Shown one piece after another: positions 26,056-33,932 of a stretch of 64,000 bases of DNA. A model generated the notes under the pieces. That model was not told the origin of the DNA. It made no database searches and worked only from the letters and a program-made list of their open reading frames with translations. This stretch comes from Nitratireductor sp. XY-223 (GTDB taxonomy: Bacteria > Pseudomonadota > Alphaproteobacteria > Rhizobiales > Rhizobiaceae), in contig NZ_SPNT01000001.1 in assembly GCF_004959855.1 (NCBI RefSeq), positions 1,354,467 to 1,418,466 of the forward strand. The letters run 5' to 3'. Position 1 is the first letter of the stretch, and the number at the start of each line of letters is the position of its first letter. The position numbers and the translations under genes were made by a program.

Positions 26056-27095
26056 ATTTGGCCATACCGTCAGAAACCTTCGCTCTCGTGCAGAAGCACG
26101 ACGGATTTTCCGGCAAGGCTGAGGGACCGTCCATCGAGAGCCTCGATCTTTACCTGGATGCAGCGACCATTGCGCTGCCGGAACTGGCGGACGGTCAGGT
26201 GCTGATCAAGATGGCCATGGCGTCGATCAACCCCTCCGACTTGCACTACATCAAGGGGGAATACGGTCATCCGCGCGTCAAGGGCGCGGCCGCGGGTTTC
26301 GAGGGCGTGGGCGAAGTGGTCGCCGGAAACGGCGCGTATGCGCAGTCGCTCGTCGGCAAGCGCGTCGCATTCACAGTCGATCCGGCCGGCTCGGGAGCCT
26401 GGGCCGACTACGCGATTACGTCGGCAAAGGTCTGCATTCCCGTCCGCGAGGATATGCGGAACGAAGACGCGGCGGGACATGTGGTCAATCCGCTGACGGC
26501 AATGGCCATGTTCGACATCGTCCGCAAGTCAGAGACGTCCAGTTTCATCATGACCGCGGCCAACAGCCAGCTTTGCAAGCTGATGACGGCACTCGGCCGG
26601 GACGAAGGCATCGCGCCGATAGCGGTCGTGCGAAAGCAGGAGCAGGCAGCACACCTGGAGGAGCTTGGCGCCCGCCATGTCCTTTGCACCGCATCGGATG
26701 ATTTTCAGGAGGTCGCCCGGGCCACGATCAAGCAGGAAAAACCGCGCGTGCTTCTCGATGCGGTCGCCAACCAGGTTTCCGCCGACATATTTGCGGCGAT
26801 GCCCAACCGCGCACGCTGGATCGTCTATGGCAAACTCGACCCGCAACCGCCCGCATTCAGGGAAATGGGCCAGTTCGTCTTCATGGAAAAACGCATCGAA
26901 GGCTTCTGGCTGACCCGCTGGTTCATGAGCACGCCGCCGGAGGAGCAGATGCGGATTATCGGCGAGGTTCAGGAACGGTTCGTATCCGGCAAATGGCAAA
27001 CGGAAGTGGCCGAAACAATCCGGCTTAAGGACGCCATGTCCGACCTTGCCGGTGCATTGCGCAACGCCAATGGAAAGGTGATGCTTGTCCCCTAG
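26052..27095 (+). CDS. zinc-free medium-chain dehydrogenase/reductase, enoyl reductase-like
   Basis: 347 residues. GroES-like N-terminal domain (VLIKMAMASINPSDLHYIKG, GFEGVGEVVAGNG) and a Rossmann domain (VVNPLTAMAMFDIV then SSFIMTAANSQLCKLMTALGR). NPSD and NPLTA are shared with mitochondrial-type enoyl reductases (MECR). The Rossmann Gly motif is replaced by AANSQL, so cofactor binding may be atypical. Probably reduces a 2-enoyl thioester or acts on a quinone-like intermediate of the pathway. A 76-bp gap with a GAGGAGG run just after its stop separates it from the transporter genes. Confidence 0.78.
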   Translation: MNLAIPSETFALVQKHDGFSGKAEGPSIESLDLYLDAATIALPELADGQVLIKMAMASINPSDLHYIKGEYGHPRVKGAAAGFEGVGEVVAGNGAYAQSLVGKRVAFTVDPAGSGAWADYAITSAKVCIPVREDMRNEDAAGHVVNPLTAMAMFDIVRKSETSSFIMTAANSQLCKLMTALGRDEGIAPIAVVRKQEQAAHLEELGARHVLCTASDDFQEVARATIKQEKPRVLLDAVANQVSADIFAAMPNRARWIVYGKLDPQPPAFREMGQFVFMEKRIEGFWLTRWFMSTPPEEQMRIIGEVQERFVSGKWQTEVAETIRLKDAMSDLAGALRNANGKVMLVP

Positions 27096-27171
27096 AGGAG
27101 GAAAGGACGGACCAGCATATTCGGCGAAGCCGATAAAGAAGCAAGAACTCGGGCTTTGGGAGGGCCATTGA

Positions 27172-28047
27172 GTGGACATATTGCAATTGATTGTCAGCGG
27201 TCTGGCCAACGGGTGCGTGTACGGCCTTATCGCGCTGGGTTTTGTTCTGATCTACAAGGCAACGGAAGCCGTCAATTTCGCCCAGGGCGATTTCATGATG
27301 CTAGGTGCCTTCATCACCCTCGGGTTCACCAATGAGCATTATCTGGGCCTTCCGTTCTGGTTGTCGGTGTGCCTGGCCATCGCCATTATGGGCATGCTGG
27401 GATACCTGCTCGACCTGATCGTTCTGCGCAGGATGTTCGGTCAGTCGCAGGTGGCGGTCGTTATCCTGACCATCGCGCTCGGGTTTGTGATCCGCTTCAT
27501 TGCCGGGGCCATCTGGGGGCATGAACCGCAATCCCTGGAATCGCCGATTGCCGGGGTGGAATTACGCTTCGGCGGGCTGGCGCTCGGCATGGACGAGATA
27601 TGGGTCATCATCATCACGGTCCTGCTCACGCTGCTTCTATACTTCTTCTTTGCCCGCACGAAGCTTGGCGTTGCCATGCAGGCGTCCTCGCAGAACCAGC
27701 TTGCCGCCTACTACATGGGCATTCCGGTCAAGCGGATTCACTCGATGATCTGGGCGCTTTCGGGAATTGTCGCCACCATTGCGGGAATCCTGTTTGCTTC
27801 CAAGGGATCGATCGATCCGACGGCCGGGCTTCTCGGCATCAAGGCATTTGCCGCCGCCGTCATCGGCGGGTTCGGCAGCCTGCCGGGTGCGTTGCTGGGC
27901 GGTCTGATCGTCGGTCTTGTGGAGCCGTTCGCGGCGCGGTACATGCCGGCCGGTTATTCGCAGATCTTTCCCTATCTCATCCTCATCATCATGCTGATCG
28001 TGCGGCCGCACGGCATCCTTTCACAGATTCAGACGAAGAAGGTGTAG
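27172..28047 (+). CDS. livH: branched-chain amino acid-type ABC transporter permease (LivH)
   Basis: 291 residues, GTG start preceded by GGGAGGG. Eight or so hydrophobic helices, beginning LQLIVSGLANGCVYGLIALGFVLIYKATE with the LivH hallmark EAVNFAQGDFMMLGAF, and ending in the VIGGFGSLPGALLGG segment that contacts the ATPase. It forms the membrane channel with LivM. The gene opens a five-part Liv system embedded in an acyl-CoA catabolic operon, so its cargo is more likely a carboxylic acid of the pathway than an amino acid (inference). Confidence 0.92.
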   Translation: MDILQLIVSGLANGCVYGLIALGFVLIYKATEAVNFAQGDFMMLGAFITLGFTNEHYLGLPFWLSVCLAIAIMGMLGYLLDLIVLRRMFGQSQVAVVILTIALGFVIRFIAGAIWGHEPQSLESPIAGVELRFGGLALGMDEIWVIIITVLLTLLLYFFFARTKLGVAMQASSQNQLAAYYMGIPVKRIHSMIWALSGIVATIAGILFASKGSIDPTAGLLGIKAFAAAVIGGFGSLPGALLGGLIVGLVEPFAARYMPAGYSQIFPYLILIIMLIVRPHGILSQIQTKKV

Positions 28048-28056
28048 GGATCCGTC

Positions 28057-29157
28057 ATGCGCATTGTCTTCAAGACTTCCTACGACGCCGACATCCGCCT
28101 GTTCAAACACAACGCCCAGGCGTTCTGGTATCTGCTGCTCTTTACCGTGGCGATCCTATTGCCGTTCCTGGTCAACGACTTCCTGATCGGCGAGGCAACG
28201 CTTGTCCTGATCTGGGCGATCTGCGGCATGGGGCTGATGATGCTCGTCGGCCAGACCGGCCAGGCCAGCCTTGGACACGCGGCGTTCATGGCCGTCGGCG
28301 CCTATTCCAACGTGATCTACCAGATCAATTTCAACATGCCGTTCCTCTTGTCCTTCCCGCTCTCGGGACTGACGGCGGGTGTGGCCGGCGCGCTTGTGGC
28401 CCTGCCGACAACGCGACTTCACGGCATCTATCTTGCCATTGCGACGCTTGCCATATCGGTGCTCACGGAAGACATCATCATCATCCTCGAGCCGATCACC
28501 GGCGGCATCGCCGGTATCTTTGCGCCCGATATCCAGATCTTCGGCTACACGTTCAACCGATACGGCAATCCGGTCGAACTCTATTGGCTGGTCCTGGCGA
28601 TCACATTCGTCGTGGTCTATGCCTATCGCAACATCTTGCGCTCGCCCACCGGCCGCGCGTTTGCCGCGGTCCGGGACTCCGAAGTCTCGGCCAAGGCGAT
28701 GGGCGTCAATGTCGCGCGGACCAAGATGGTCGCCTTCGCGATATCCTGCACCATCACGGGGCTTGGCGGTGCCCTGATGGGACATTTCGCCACCGTCTTT
28801 ACCAACGAGACCTTCAACCTGATCATCTCGATCACGCTGTTGCTGATCATCGTCGTCGGCGGGCTGGGCACCATTCACGGGGCCTTCTTCGGCTCCATCG
28901 TGTTTGTCATGCTGCCGTTGCTGATATCGGTGACCCGGGATGCGGTCGGGTCGCTGACCGGCTCCGGATCGATCACGATCCCGGGTCTGGAAAGCGGTAT
29001 TTTCGGTGCGATCCTGATCGGGTTCATCCTGTTCGAGCCGATGGGGCTTTACGGCCGGTGGCTGAAGATCAGGACTTATTTCGAGCTCTTCCCCTTCTAC
29101 CGCAAGGACATGTTCAGGCGGCAAAAGAGCTACCTCAAGACGGAGCGTACGCGATGA
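28057..29157 (+). CDS. livM: branched-chain amino acid-type ABC transporter permease (LivM)
   Basis: 366 residues with an N-terminal cytoplasmic stretch and about nine helices. The LivM signature MMLVGQTGQASLGHAAFMAVGAY is present, with RSPTGRAFAAVRDSEVSAKAMGVN and IVVGGLGTIHGAFFG. A charged C-terminal tail (YRKDMFRRQKSYLK) follows the last helix. It partners LivH. Its stop codon lies inside the next gene's ATGA start. Confidence 0.92.
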   Translation: MRIVFKTSYDADIRLFKHNAQAFWYLLLFTVAILLPFLVNDFLIGEATLVLIWAICGMGLMMLVGQTGQASLGHAAFMAVGAYSNVIYQINFNMPFLLSFPLSGLTAGVAGALVALPTTRLHGIYLAIATLAISVLTEDIIIILEPITGGIAGIFAPDIQIFGYTFNRYGNPVELYWLVLAITFVVVYAYRNILRSPTGRAFAAVRDSEVSAKAMGVNVARTKMVAFAISCTITGLGGALMGHFATVFTNETFNLIISITLLLIIVVGGLGTIHGAFFGSIVFVMLPLLISVTRDAVGSLTGSGSITIPGLESGIFGAILIGFILFEPMGLYGRWLKIRTYFELFPFYRKDMFRRQKSYLKTERTR

Positions 29158-29942
29158 GTTTGCTCGAGCTAACCAACGTCACGCTCCGTTTCGGGGGGCT
29201 GGTCGCCGTCAATGACGTCTCGTTCAACGTGGAAGAAGGCGAGGTCTTTGCGCTGGTCGGGCCTAACGGCGCCGGCAAATCCACGATCTTCAACATGATC
29301 TCGCGCTTCTACACGCCGGCCGAAGGGGAGATCAAATTCGAGGGCAAGAGCATCCTGAACTGGGAGCCGCACGAGATTCCCTCGCAGGGCATCGCCCGCA
29401 CCTTCCAGAACATCGAACTCTTTGAACAGGCGTCGGTGCTGCAGAACCTTCTTGTCGGCCGGCACACGCACAGGCGCTCGAACTTCCTTGCGGACATGGT
29501 CTTCACGCCATTCGTGCGTAACGAGGAACGGGTGCACAGAGAAGCGGTCGAACATGTCATCGATTTCCTCGATCTGCAGGCCTACCGCGACAAGATGATA
29601 GCCGGCCTTCCCTACGGCGTGCGCAAGGTTGTGGAGATGGGGCGTGCCCTTGCCATCAAACCGAAACTCCTCCTGCTGGATGAGCCGGCGTCAGGATTGT
29701 CGGTGGAAGAGACGCAGGACGTGGCGTTCTGGATCGAGGATATCAAGAAGGTCATGGGCATCACGGTGCTGATGGTCGAGCACGATATGCATCTTGTCGG
29801 TGCGGTCTCCGACCGTGTCATGGCGCTTGCCGACGGCCGCATGCTGGCCATCGGAACACCGCAGGAGGTTCAGAACGACCCGGCCGTGATCGAGGCCTAT
29901 CTCGGTTCCGACGATATGTCCGAAGATGGAGAAGCGGCATGA
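29154..29942 (+). CDS. livG: Liv-type ABC transporter ATP-binding protein (LivG)
   Basis: 262 residues from the ATG overlapping the LivM stop; the reading frame is open far upstream, antisense-like and not coding there. Walker A is GPNGAGKST (about 36-44), the LivG-specific GIARTFQNIELF follows, and Walker B is LLLLDEPASGLS. The canonical LSGG signature is modified to GLPYGVRK, which is usual in LivG proteins. It couples ATP hydrolysis to import through LivHM. It overlaps livF by ATGA. Confidence 0.92.
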   Translation: MSLLELTNVTLRFGGLVAVNDVSFNVEEGEVFALVGPNGAGKSTIFNMISRFYTPAEGEIKFEGKSILNWEPHEIPSQGIARTFQNIELFEQASVLQNLLVGRHTHRRSNFLADMVFTPFVRNEERVHREAVEHVIDFLDLQAYRDKMIAGLPYGVRKVVEMGRALAIKPKLLLLDEPASGLSVEETQDVAFWIEDIKKVMGITVLMVEHDMHLVGAVSDRVMALADGRMLAIGTPQEVQNDPAVIEAYLGSDDMSEDGEAA

Positions 29943-30724
29943 AGCAGGACAACAAGGCCCCTCTCCTCAAGGTCGACAACCTGGAGAGCTTCTACGGACC
30001 GATCATGGCCATTCGCGGTGTCAGCCTCGAGGTCAACGAAGGGCAGATCGTCACCGTTCTGGGCGCCAACGGCGCCGGCAAAACGACGCTCTTGAAGACC
30101 ATCTCCGGCGTCATGGACCCGGAGAAAGGCACGGTGGTGCTGCAGGGATCCGAGATCCAGGGTTCGGCGCCGGATGCGGTCGTCAACAAGGGGGTCGTCC
30201 ACGTTCCGGAAGGCCGGGAGATCTTCCCGATCCTGACGGTGGAGGAAAACCTGAAGATGGGCGCATACACGCGCTCCGATCACGCGCAGATCGCTGCGGA
30301 TATGGAGCTTGTGTACGATTACTTTCCGATCCTCAAGGAAAGGCGCACACAAGAAGCCGGCACATTGTCGGGCGGACAGCAGCAGATGCTCGCCATCGGA
30401 CGCGGCCTGATGACCAAGCCCAGCATCATGCTGCTCGATGAACCGAGCCTCGGCCTCAGCCCGCTGCTGGTGCGCGAGATTTTCACCATCATCCGCCGCC
30501 TCAATCACGAGCAGAACGTGACAATGATGCTCGTCGAGCAGAACGCCAAGGTCGCCCTTGAAGTCGCACACTATGGCTATGTCCTTGAACTTGGGCGTAT
30601 TGTGATGAGCGGCGAGGCCAAAAAGCTGCAACAATCAAAGGACATCCAGGAGTTTTACCTGGGTGCGCAACAGGAAACGCAGCGCGGGCAAAGACGCTGG
30701 AAGCAGCGCAAGACCTGGCGATAG
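29939..30724 (+). CDS. livF: Liv-type ABC transporter ATP-binding protein (LivF)
   Basis: 261 residues. Walker A GANGAGKTT, signature LSGGQQQMLAIGRGLM, Walker B IMLLDEPSLGLSP and VEQNAKVALEVAHYGYVLELG are all in place. The last ~15 residues (after FYLGAQQ) form an Arg/Lys/Gln-rich tail, longer than in amino-acid LivF proteins. It is followed after 18 bp by the acyl-CoA synthetase gene, with GAAGGGAGG as ribosome site. Confidence 0.92.
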   Translation: MKQDNKAPLLKVDNLESFYGPIMAIRGVSLEVNEGQIVTVLGANGAGKTTLLKTISGVMDPEKGTVVLQGSEIQGSAPDAVVNKGVVHVPEGREIFPILTVEENLKMGAYTRSDHAQIAADMELVYDYFPILKERRTQEAGTLSGGQQQMLAIGRGLMTKPSIMLLDEPSLGLSPLLVREIFTIIRRLNHEQNVTMMLVEQNAKVALEVAHYGYVLELGRIVMSGEAKKLQQSKDIQEFYLGAQQETQRGQRRWKQRKTWR

Positions 30725-30742
30725 GCCGAAGGGAGGATACAT

Positions 30743-32632
30743 ATGGGCAGCATGGAATCCATTCCGCCGCAAACAAAGATCAACGGGCTGAACGTCAATA
30801 CCGACCTGGAAAAAGGTCCCTATTTCATCGACGGTTGCGACACGCTGCCGAAACTCTTCCTGCAGCGCTGCAGGGAGCTCGGCGAGCGCACCTCGCATCG
30901 CGAAAAGGACTACGGGATCTGGCTTTCCTACTCGTGGCACGATTTTCTTGAACACGCCAAACTCATCGCCCACGGGCTGATTTCGCTTGGCCTTAAGCGT
31001 GGCGAGGTGGTTTCGATCCTGTCCGAGGACAACAAGGAATGGGTCTACTGCGACCTCGCCATTCAGAGTGTCGGCGGCATCGCATCCGGCGTCTACACCA
31101 CCGATTCCGCAAGCCAACTGGCCTATCTCATCAACGATTCCGACAGCCGGTTCCTGTTTGTCGAAAACGACGAACAACTGGACAAGTTCCTGACCGTACG
31201 GGACCAGATGCCCGGCCTTACAAAAGTCATTGTCTTCGACCGAGAAGGCCTGCACGACTATCACGACGATCAGGTGCTCTTCATTGAGGAACTCTACGAT
31301 CTTGGCCGTGTCCACGCCAAAAAGCACCCGGAGCTCTTTGAGCAGGAGATCGCCAAATCCAAGCCTGAAGACATCTGCATCCTGGTCTACACGTCCGGAA
31401 CGACCGGCCAGCCGAAGGGCGCGATGATCTCGCACAGCAACGTTATGTTCTCGCTGTCCATCGGCGCCTACACGCTTCCGGTATTCGAAACGGACGAGCA
31501 GGTCTGTTTCCTGCCGCTGTGCCATATCCTTGAGCGCTTCATCTCGGTGCTTTCCCCGATCGCCGCCAGATCTACGGTGAATTTCGCCGAAAGTCCCGAG
31601 ACCGTCTTCGACAACGTGCAGGAAGTCAGTCCGCACGTGTTTACCGCGGTCCCCAGGGTCTGGGAGAAGATCTATTCGCGCATCTCGATCATGGTCGGCG
31701 ATGCGACACCGTTCGGGCGCTGGGCCTTCAATCAGGCGGTTGCGGCGGGTCAGGCGCGGGCCGCGCTGCTGGAAGACGACAAAACCGTTCCGGGGCTGCT
31801 CGAGATGCGCTACCGGATCTGGGACGCGCTGGTCCTGAAGAACATACGGCGGATGATCGGCATGGACCGGCTGCGCCGCGGCACGACAGGCGCGGCGCCG
31901 ATATCGCCGGACCTGTTGCGCTGGTTCAAGGCGATCGGCATCGATCTCTTCGAAGGCTACGGCATGAGCGAGACCGCGGGCATCATCTCGCTGAACATGT
32001 TCGGCAAGAACAAGATCGGCTCTGTCGGTCAGGTTGTTCCCGGCGGCCAGGTGCGGATCGGTGAAGGCGAGGAAATTCAATACAAGGCCGGCAACGTCTT
32101 CGAGGGCTACTGGAAAAAACCCGACAAGACCCGCGAGACGATGACCGACGACGGCTGGCTGAAGACCGGCGACGTGGGCCACATCGACAACTCCGGCTAC
32201 GTAAACATCACCGGCCGGTTAAAGGACATCATTATTACTGCGGGCGGCAAGAACATTACGCCGGCGGAGATCGAGAACAAACTGAAGTTCTCGCCCTATA
32301 TTTCCGACGCCGTGATCATCGGCGACAAGCGCAAGTTCCTGTCCTGCCTGATCATGATCGACCAGGAAAATGTCGAAAAGTTCGCCCAGGACAGGCGCGT
32401 CCCCTTCGGCGACTTTGCCTCGCTTTGCGCCACGGCCGAGGTGCAGGAGCTGATCGGCAGCGTCGTCAGCGATGTCAATGACGAATTCGCCCGTGTCGAA
32501 CAGATCAAGGCCTTCCGCCTCATCGATGTGCTGCTGACCGCGGAGGACGATGAATTGACTGCCACCATGAAGCTCAAGCGCAGTTTCGTGGAGGACAAAC
32601 ACAAAGCGCTCATAGACGAGATGTATGCCTAA
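30743..32632 (+). CDS. AMP-forming long-chain-type acyl-CoA synthetase
   Basis: 629 residues, ANL superfamily. The ATP/AMP-binding motif YTSGTTGQPKG is at 216-226, the A5 motif is in EGYGMSETAGIIS, then WLKTGDVGHIDNSGYVNITGRLKD (A7-A8 hinge) and IIITAGGKNITPAEIE. Size and the FEGYWKKPDKT segment match the long-chain (ACSL/FAA) group rather than short-chain enzymes. It activates an imported carboxylic acid to its CoA thioester. Its place between the Liv ATPase and binding-protein genes suggests that import and activation are coupled. Confidence 0.92.
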   Translation: MGSMESIPPQTKINGLNVNTDLEKGPYFIDGCDTLPKLFLQRCRELGERTSHREKDYGIWLSYSWHDFLEHAKLIAHGLISLGLKRGEVVSILSEDNKEWVYCDLAIQSVGGIASGVYTTDSASQLAYLINDSDSRFLFVENDEQLDKFLTVRDQMPGLTKVIVFDREGLHDYHDDQVLFIEELYDLGRVHAKKHPELFEQEIAKSKPEDICILVYTSGTTGQPKGAMISHSNVMFSLSIGAYTLPVFETDEQVCFLPLCHILERFISVLSPIAARSTVNFAESPETVFDNVQEVSPHVFTAVPRVWEKIYSRISIMVGDATPFGRWAFNQAVAAGQARAALLEDDKTVPGLLEMRYRIWDALVLKNIRRMIGMDRLRRGTTGAAPISPDLLRWFKAIGIDLFEGYGMSETAGIISLNMFGKNKIGSVGQVVPGGQVRIGEGEEIQYKAGNVFEGYWKKPDKTRETMTDDGWLKTGDVGHIDNSGYVNITGRLKDIIITAGGKNITPAEIENKLKFSPYISDAVIIGDKRKFLSCLIMIDQENVEKFAQDRRVPFGDFASLCATAEVQELIGSVVSDVNDEFARVEQIKAFRLIDVLLTAEDDELTATMKLKRSFVEDKHKALIDEMYA

Positions 32633-32667
32633 GCCAAATTAGAGATTTGCATTCCAAGGAGGAAAAC

Positions 32668-33831
32668 ATGAAGAATCTCATGAAACCACTGGCTTTTGCC
32701 CTGGCCATGTCCGCGGCCTTCCTGCCGCAGGCCAATGCCCAGACGCAAGGGGTCACCGATACCGAGATCCTGATCGGTTCGAACAACGACCTTTCAGGAC
32801 CTTTCGCCGCCTTCGGGGCACCGGCCACCGGCGCGGCCAAACAGTATTTTGACCAGGTGAACGCCGCCGGTGGCGTCCACGGCCGTCAGCTCAAGCTGAT
32901 CGCCGAAGACCATGCCTATCAGATGCCGAAGGCAATGCAGAACATCAACAAGCTGGTCAACTCGGACCAGGTCTTCGTGATGCTTCTGTCGCTCGGAACA
33001 CCGATGAACATCGCCAGCTTCCCGCTTCTGGAACGCAAGGGCATTGCCAATATCGGCCCGTTGAGCGCGGCGCGGCAGATGATCGAACCGCCGGCGCCTT
33101 ACAAGTTTGCCGGCTTCTCATCTTACTACGATCAGATGAAGGCAGGCGTGAACTATCTGAGCGAGAACAACGACAGGAAAGTGTTCTGCGCGATGTACCT
33201 CCCGACCGATTTCGGCAAGGAAATCCAGGAAGGCACAAAGGATGGCGCTACCGAACTTGGGCATGAATACAAGGCGGAAACCACCCACAAGCCGGACGAG
33301 CAGGATTTCGTCGGTTCGCTGACCAAGCTCAAGGATGAAGGCTGCGACGCGATCGCCACGGCTCTCACCGTGCGTCAGACGATCACCGTCCTGGGAACGG
33401 CCAAGAAGATCGGCTGGGACGATGTCGATTTCATCGGTTCGTCCGCGGCCTTCCACACGGCGATCGCCAAGGTGCCGAACGGCATTACCGAGGGTTTTTA
33501 TGCAGCGGCCGGCTGGCCGGACCTGAACACCCGCATGGATGACCCGCACGTCAAGAAATGGGTCGAGGACTACACCGCCGAGTTCGGCGAAGCACCCGGA
33601 ACCGGCGCGCTGCTGGGCCGGTCGGCAGCCGAGGGCCTTGTGATGGCGCTGGAGGCAGCCGGTCCTGACCTGACCGCCGAGGGCTTCCTCAAGGCCATGG
33701 AAAGCCTGAACTACGTCGACAAGATCACCGGTGTGCAGACGGACTACAGTCCAACCGATCACCAGGGCGGCGACGCGATCATCATCTCGAAGATCGAAGG
33801 CGGCGACTGGCAGGTCAAGGGCGAGAAATAG
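32668..33831 (+). CDS. Liv-type periplasmic substrate-binding protein
   Basis: 387 residues from ATG 32668, preceded by AAGGAGGAAA; a signal peptide (KNLMKPLAFALAMSAAFLPQANAQ) supports this start. The mature part has TDTEILIGSNNDLSGPFAAFG, the N-terminal signature of LivK-like type I binding proteins (Peripla_BP_6), and KLIAEDHAYQMPKAMQNINKL. Members in this context bind aromatic or aliphatic carboxylates as well as amino acids. It is followed by a strong hairpin, which may keep its transcript more abundant than the rest of the operon. Confidence 0.92.
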   Translation: MKNLMKPLAFALAMSAAFLPQANAQTQGVTDTEILIGSNNDLSGPFAAFGAPATGAAKQYFDQVNAAGGVHGRQLKLIAEDHAYQMPKAMQNINKLVNSDQVFVMLLSLGTPMNIASFPLLERKGIANIGPLSAARQMIEPPAPYKFAGFSSYYDQMKAGVNYLSENNDRKVFCAMYLPTDFGKEIQEGTKDGATELGHEYKAETTHKPDEQDFVGSLTKLKDEGCDAIATALTVRQTITVLGTAKKIGWDDVDFIGSSAAFHTAIAKVPNGITEGFYAAAGWPDLNTRMDDPHVKKWVEDYTAEFGEAPGTGALLGRSAAEGLVMALEAAGPDLTAEGFLKAMESLNYVDKITGVQTDYSPTDHQGGDAIIISKIEGGDWQVKGEK

Positions 33832-33848
33832 TCCCATCCACGAAAACA

Positions 33849-33872
33849 ACCGGCGCCCCTCGGGGCGCCGGT
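33849..33872 (+). terminator. hairpin after the binding-protein gene
   Basis: ACCGGCGCCC-CTCG-GGGCGCCGGT forms a perfect 10-bp GC-rich stem with a 4-base loop 17 bp after the binding-protein stop. No T-run follows, so it is more likely an attenuator or 3' stabiliser of the upstream message than a full terminator. The next gene of the train starts about 60 bp downstream. Confidence 0.65.
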
Positions 33873-33932
33873 CACCGACGACTTTAGACCATTTGATCCA
33901 GCCTATTTCGAGAGAATTTACCGGTGAGTGCA

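Noticed and set aside
26052..27095. Alcohol dehydrogenase with catalytic zinc
   Set aside because: The zinc-ligand Cys/His residues of alcohol dehydrogenases are not present; the protein is a zinc-free medium-chain reductase.
27600..29153. long upstream extension of the LivG reading frame
   Set aside because: The frame is open across livH and livM by chance; the LivG protein starts at the ATGA overlap at 29154 where family similarity begins.
30635..32182. 515-residue minus-strand open frame opposite the acyl-CoA synthetase gene
   Set aside because: Antisense frame of a gene with all ANL motifs; no independent support.
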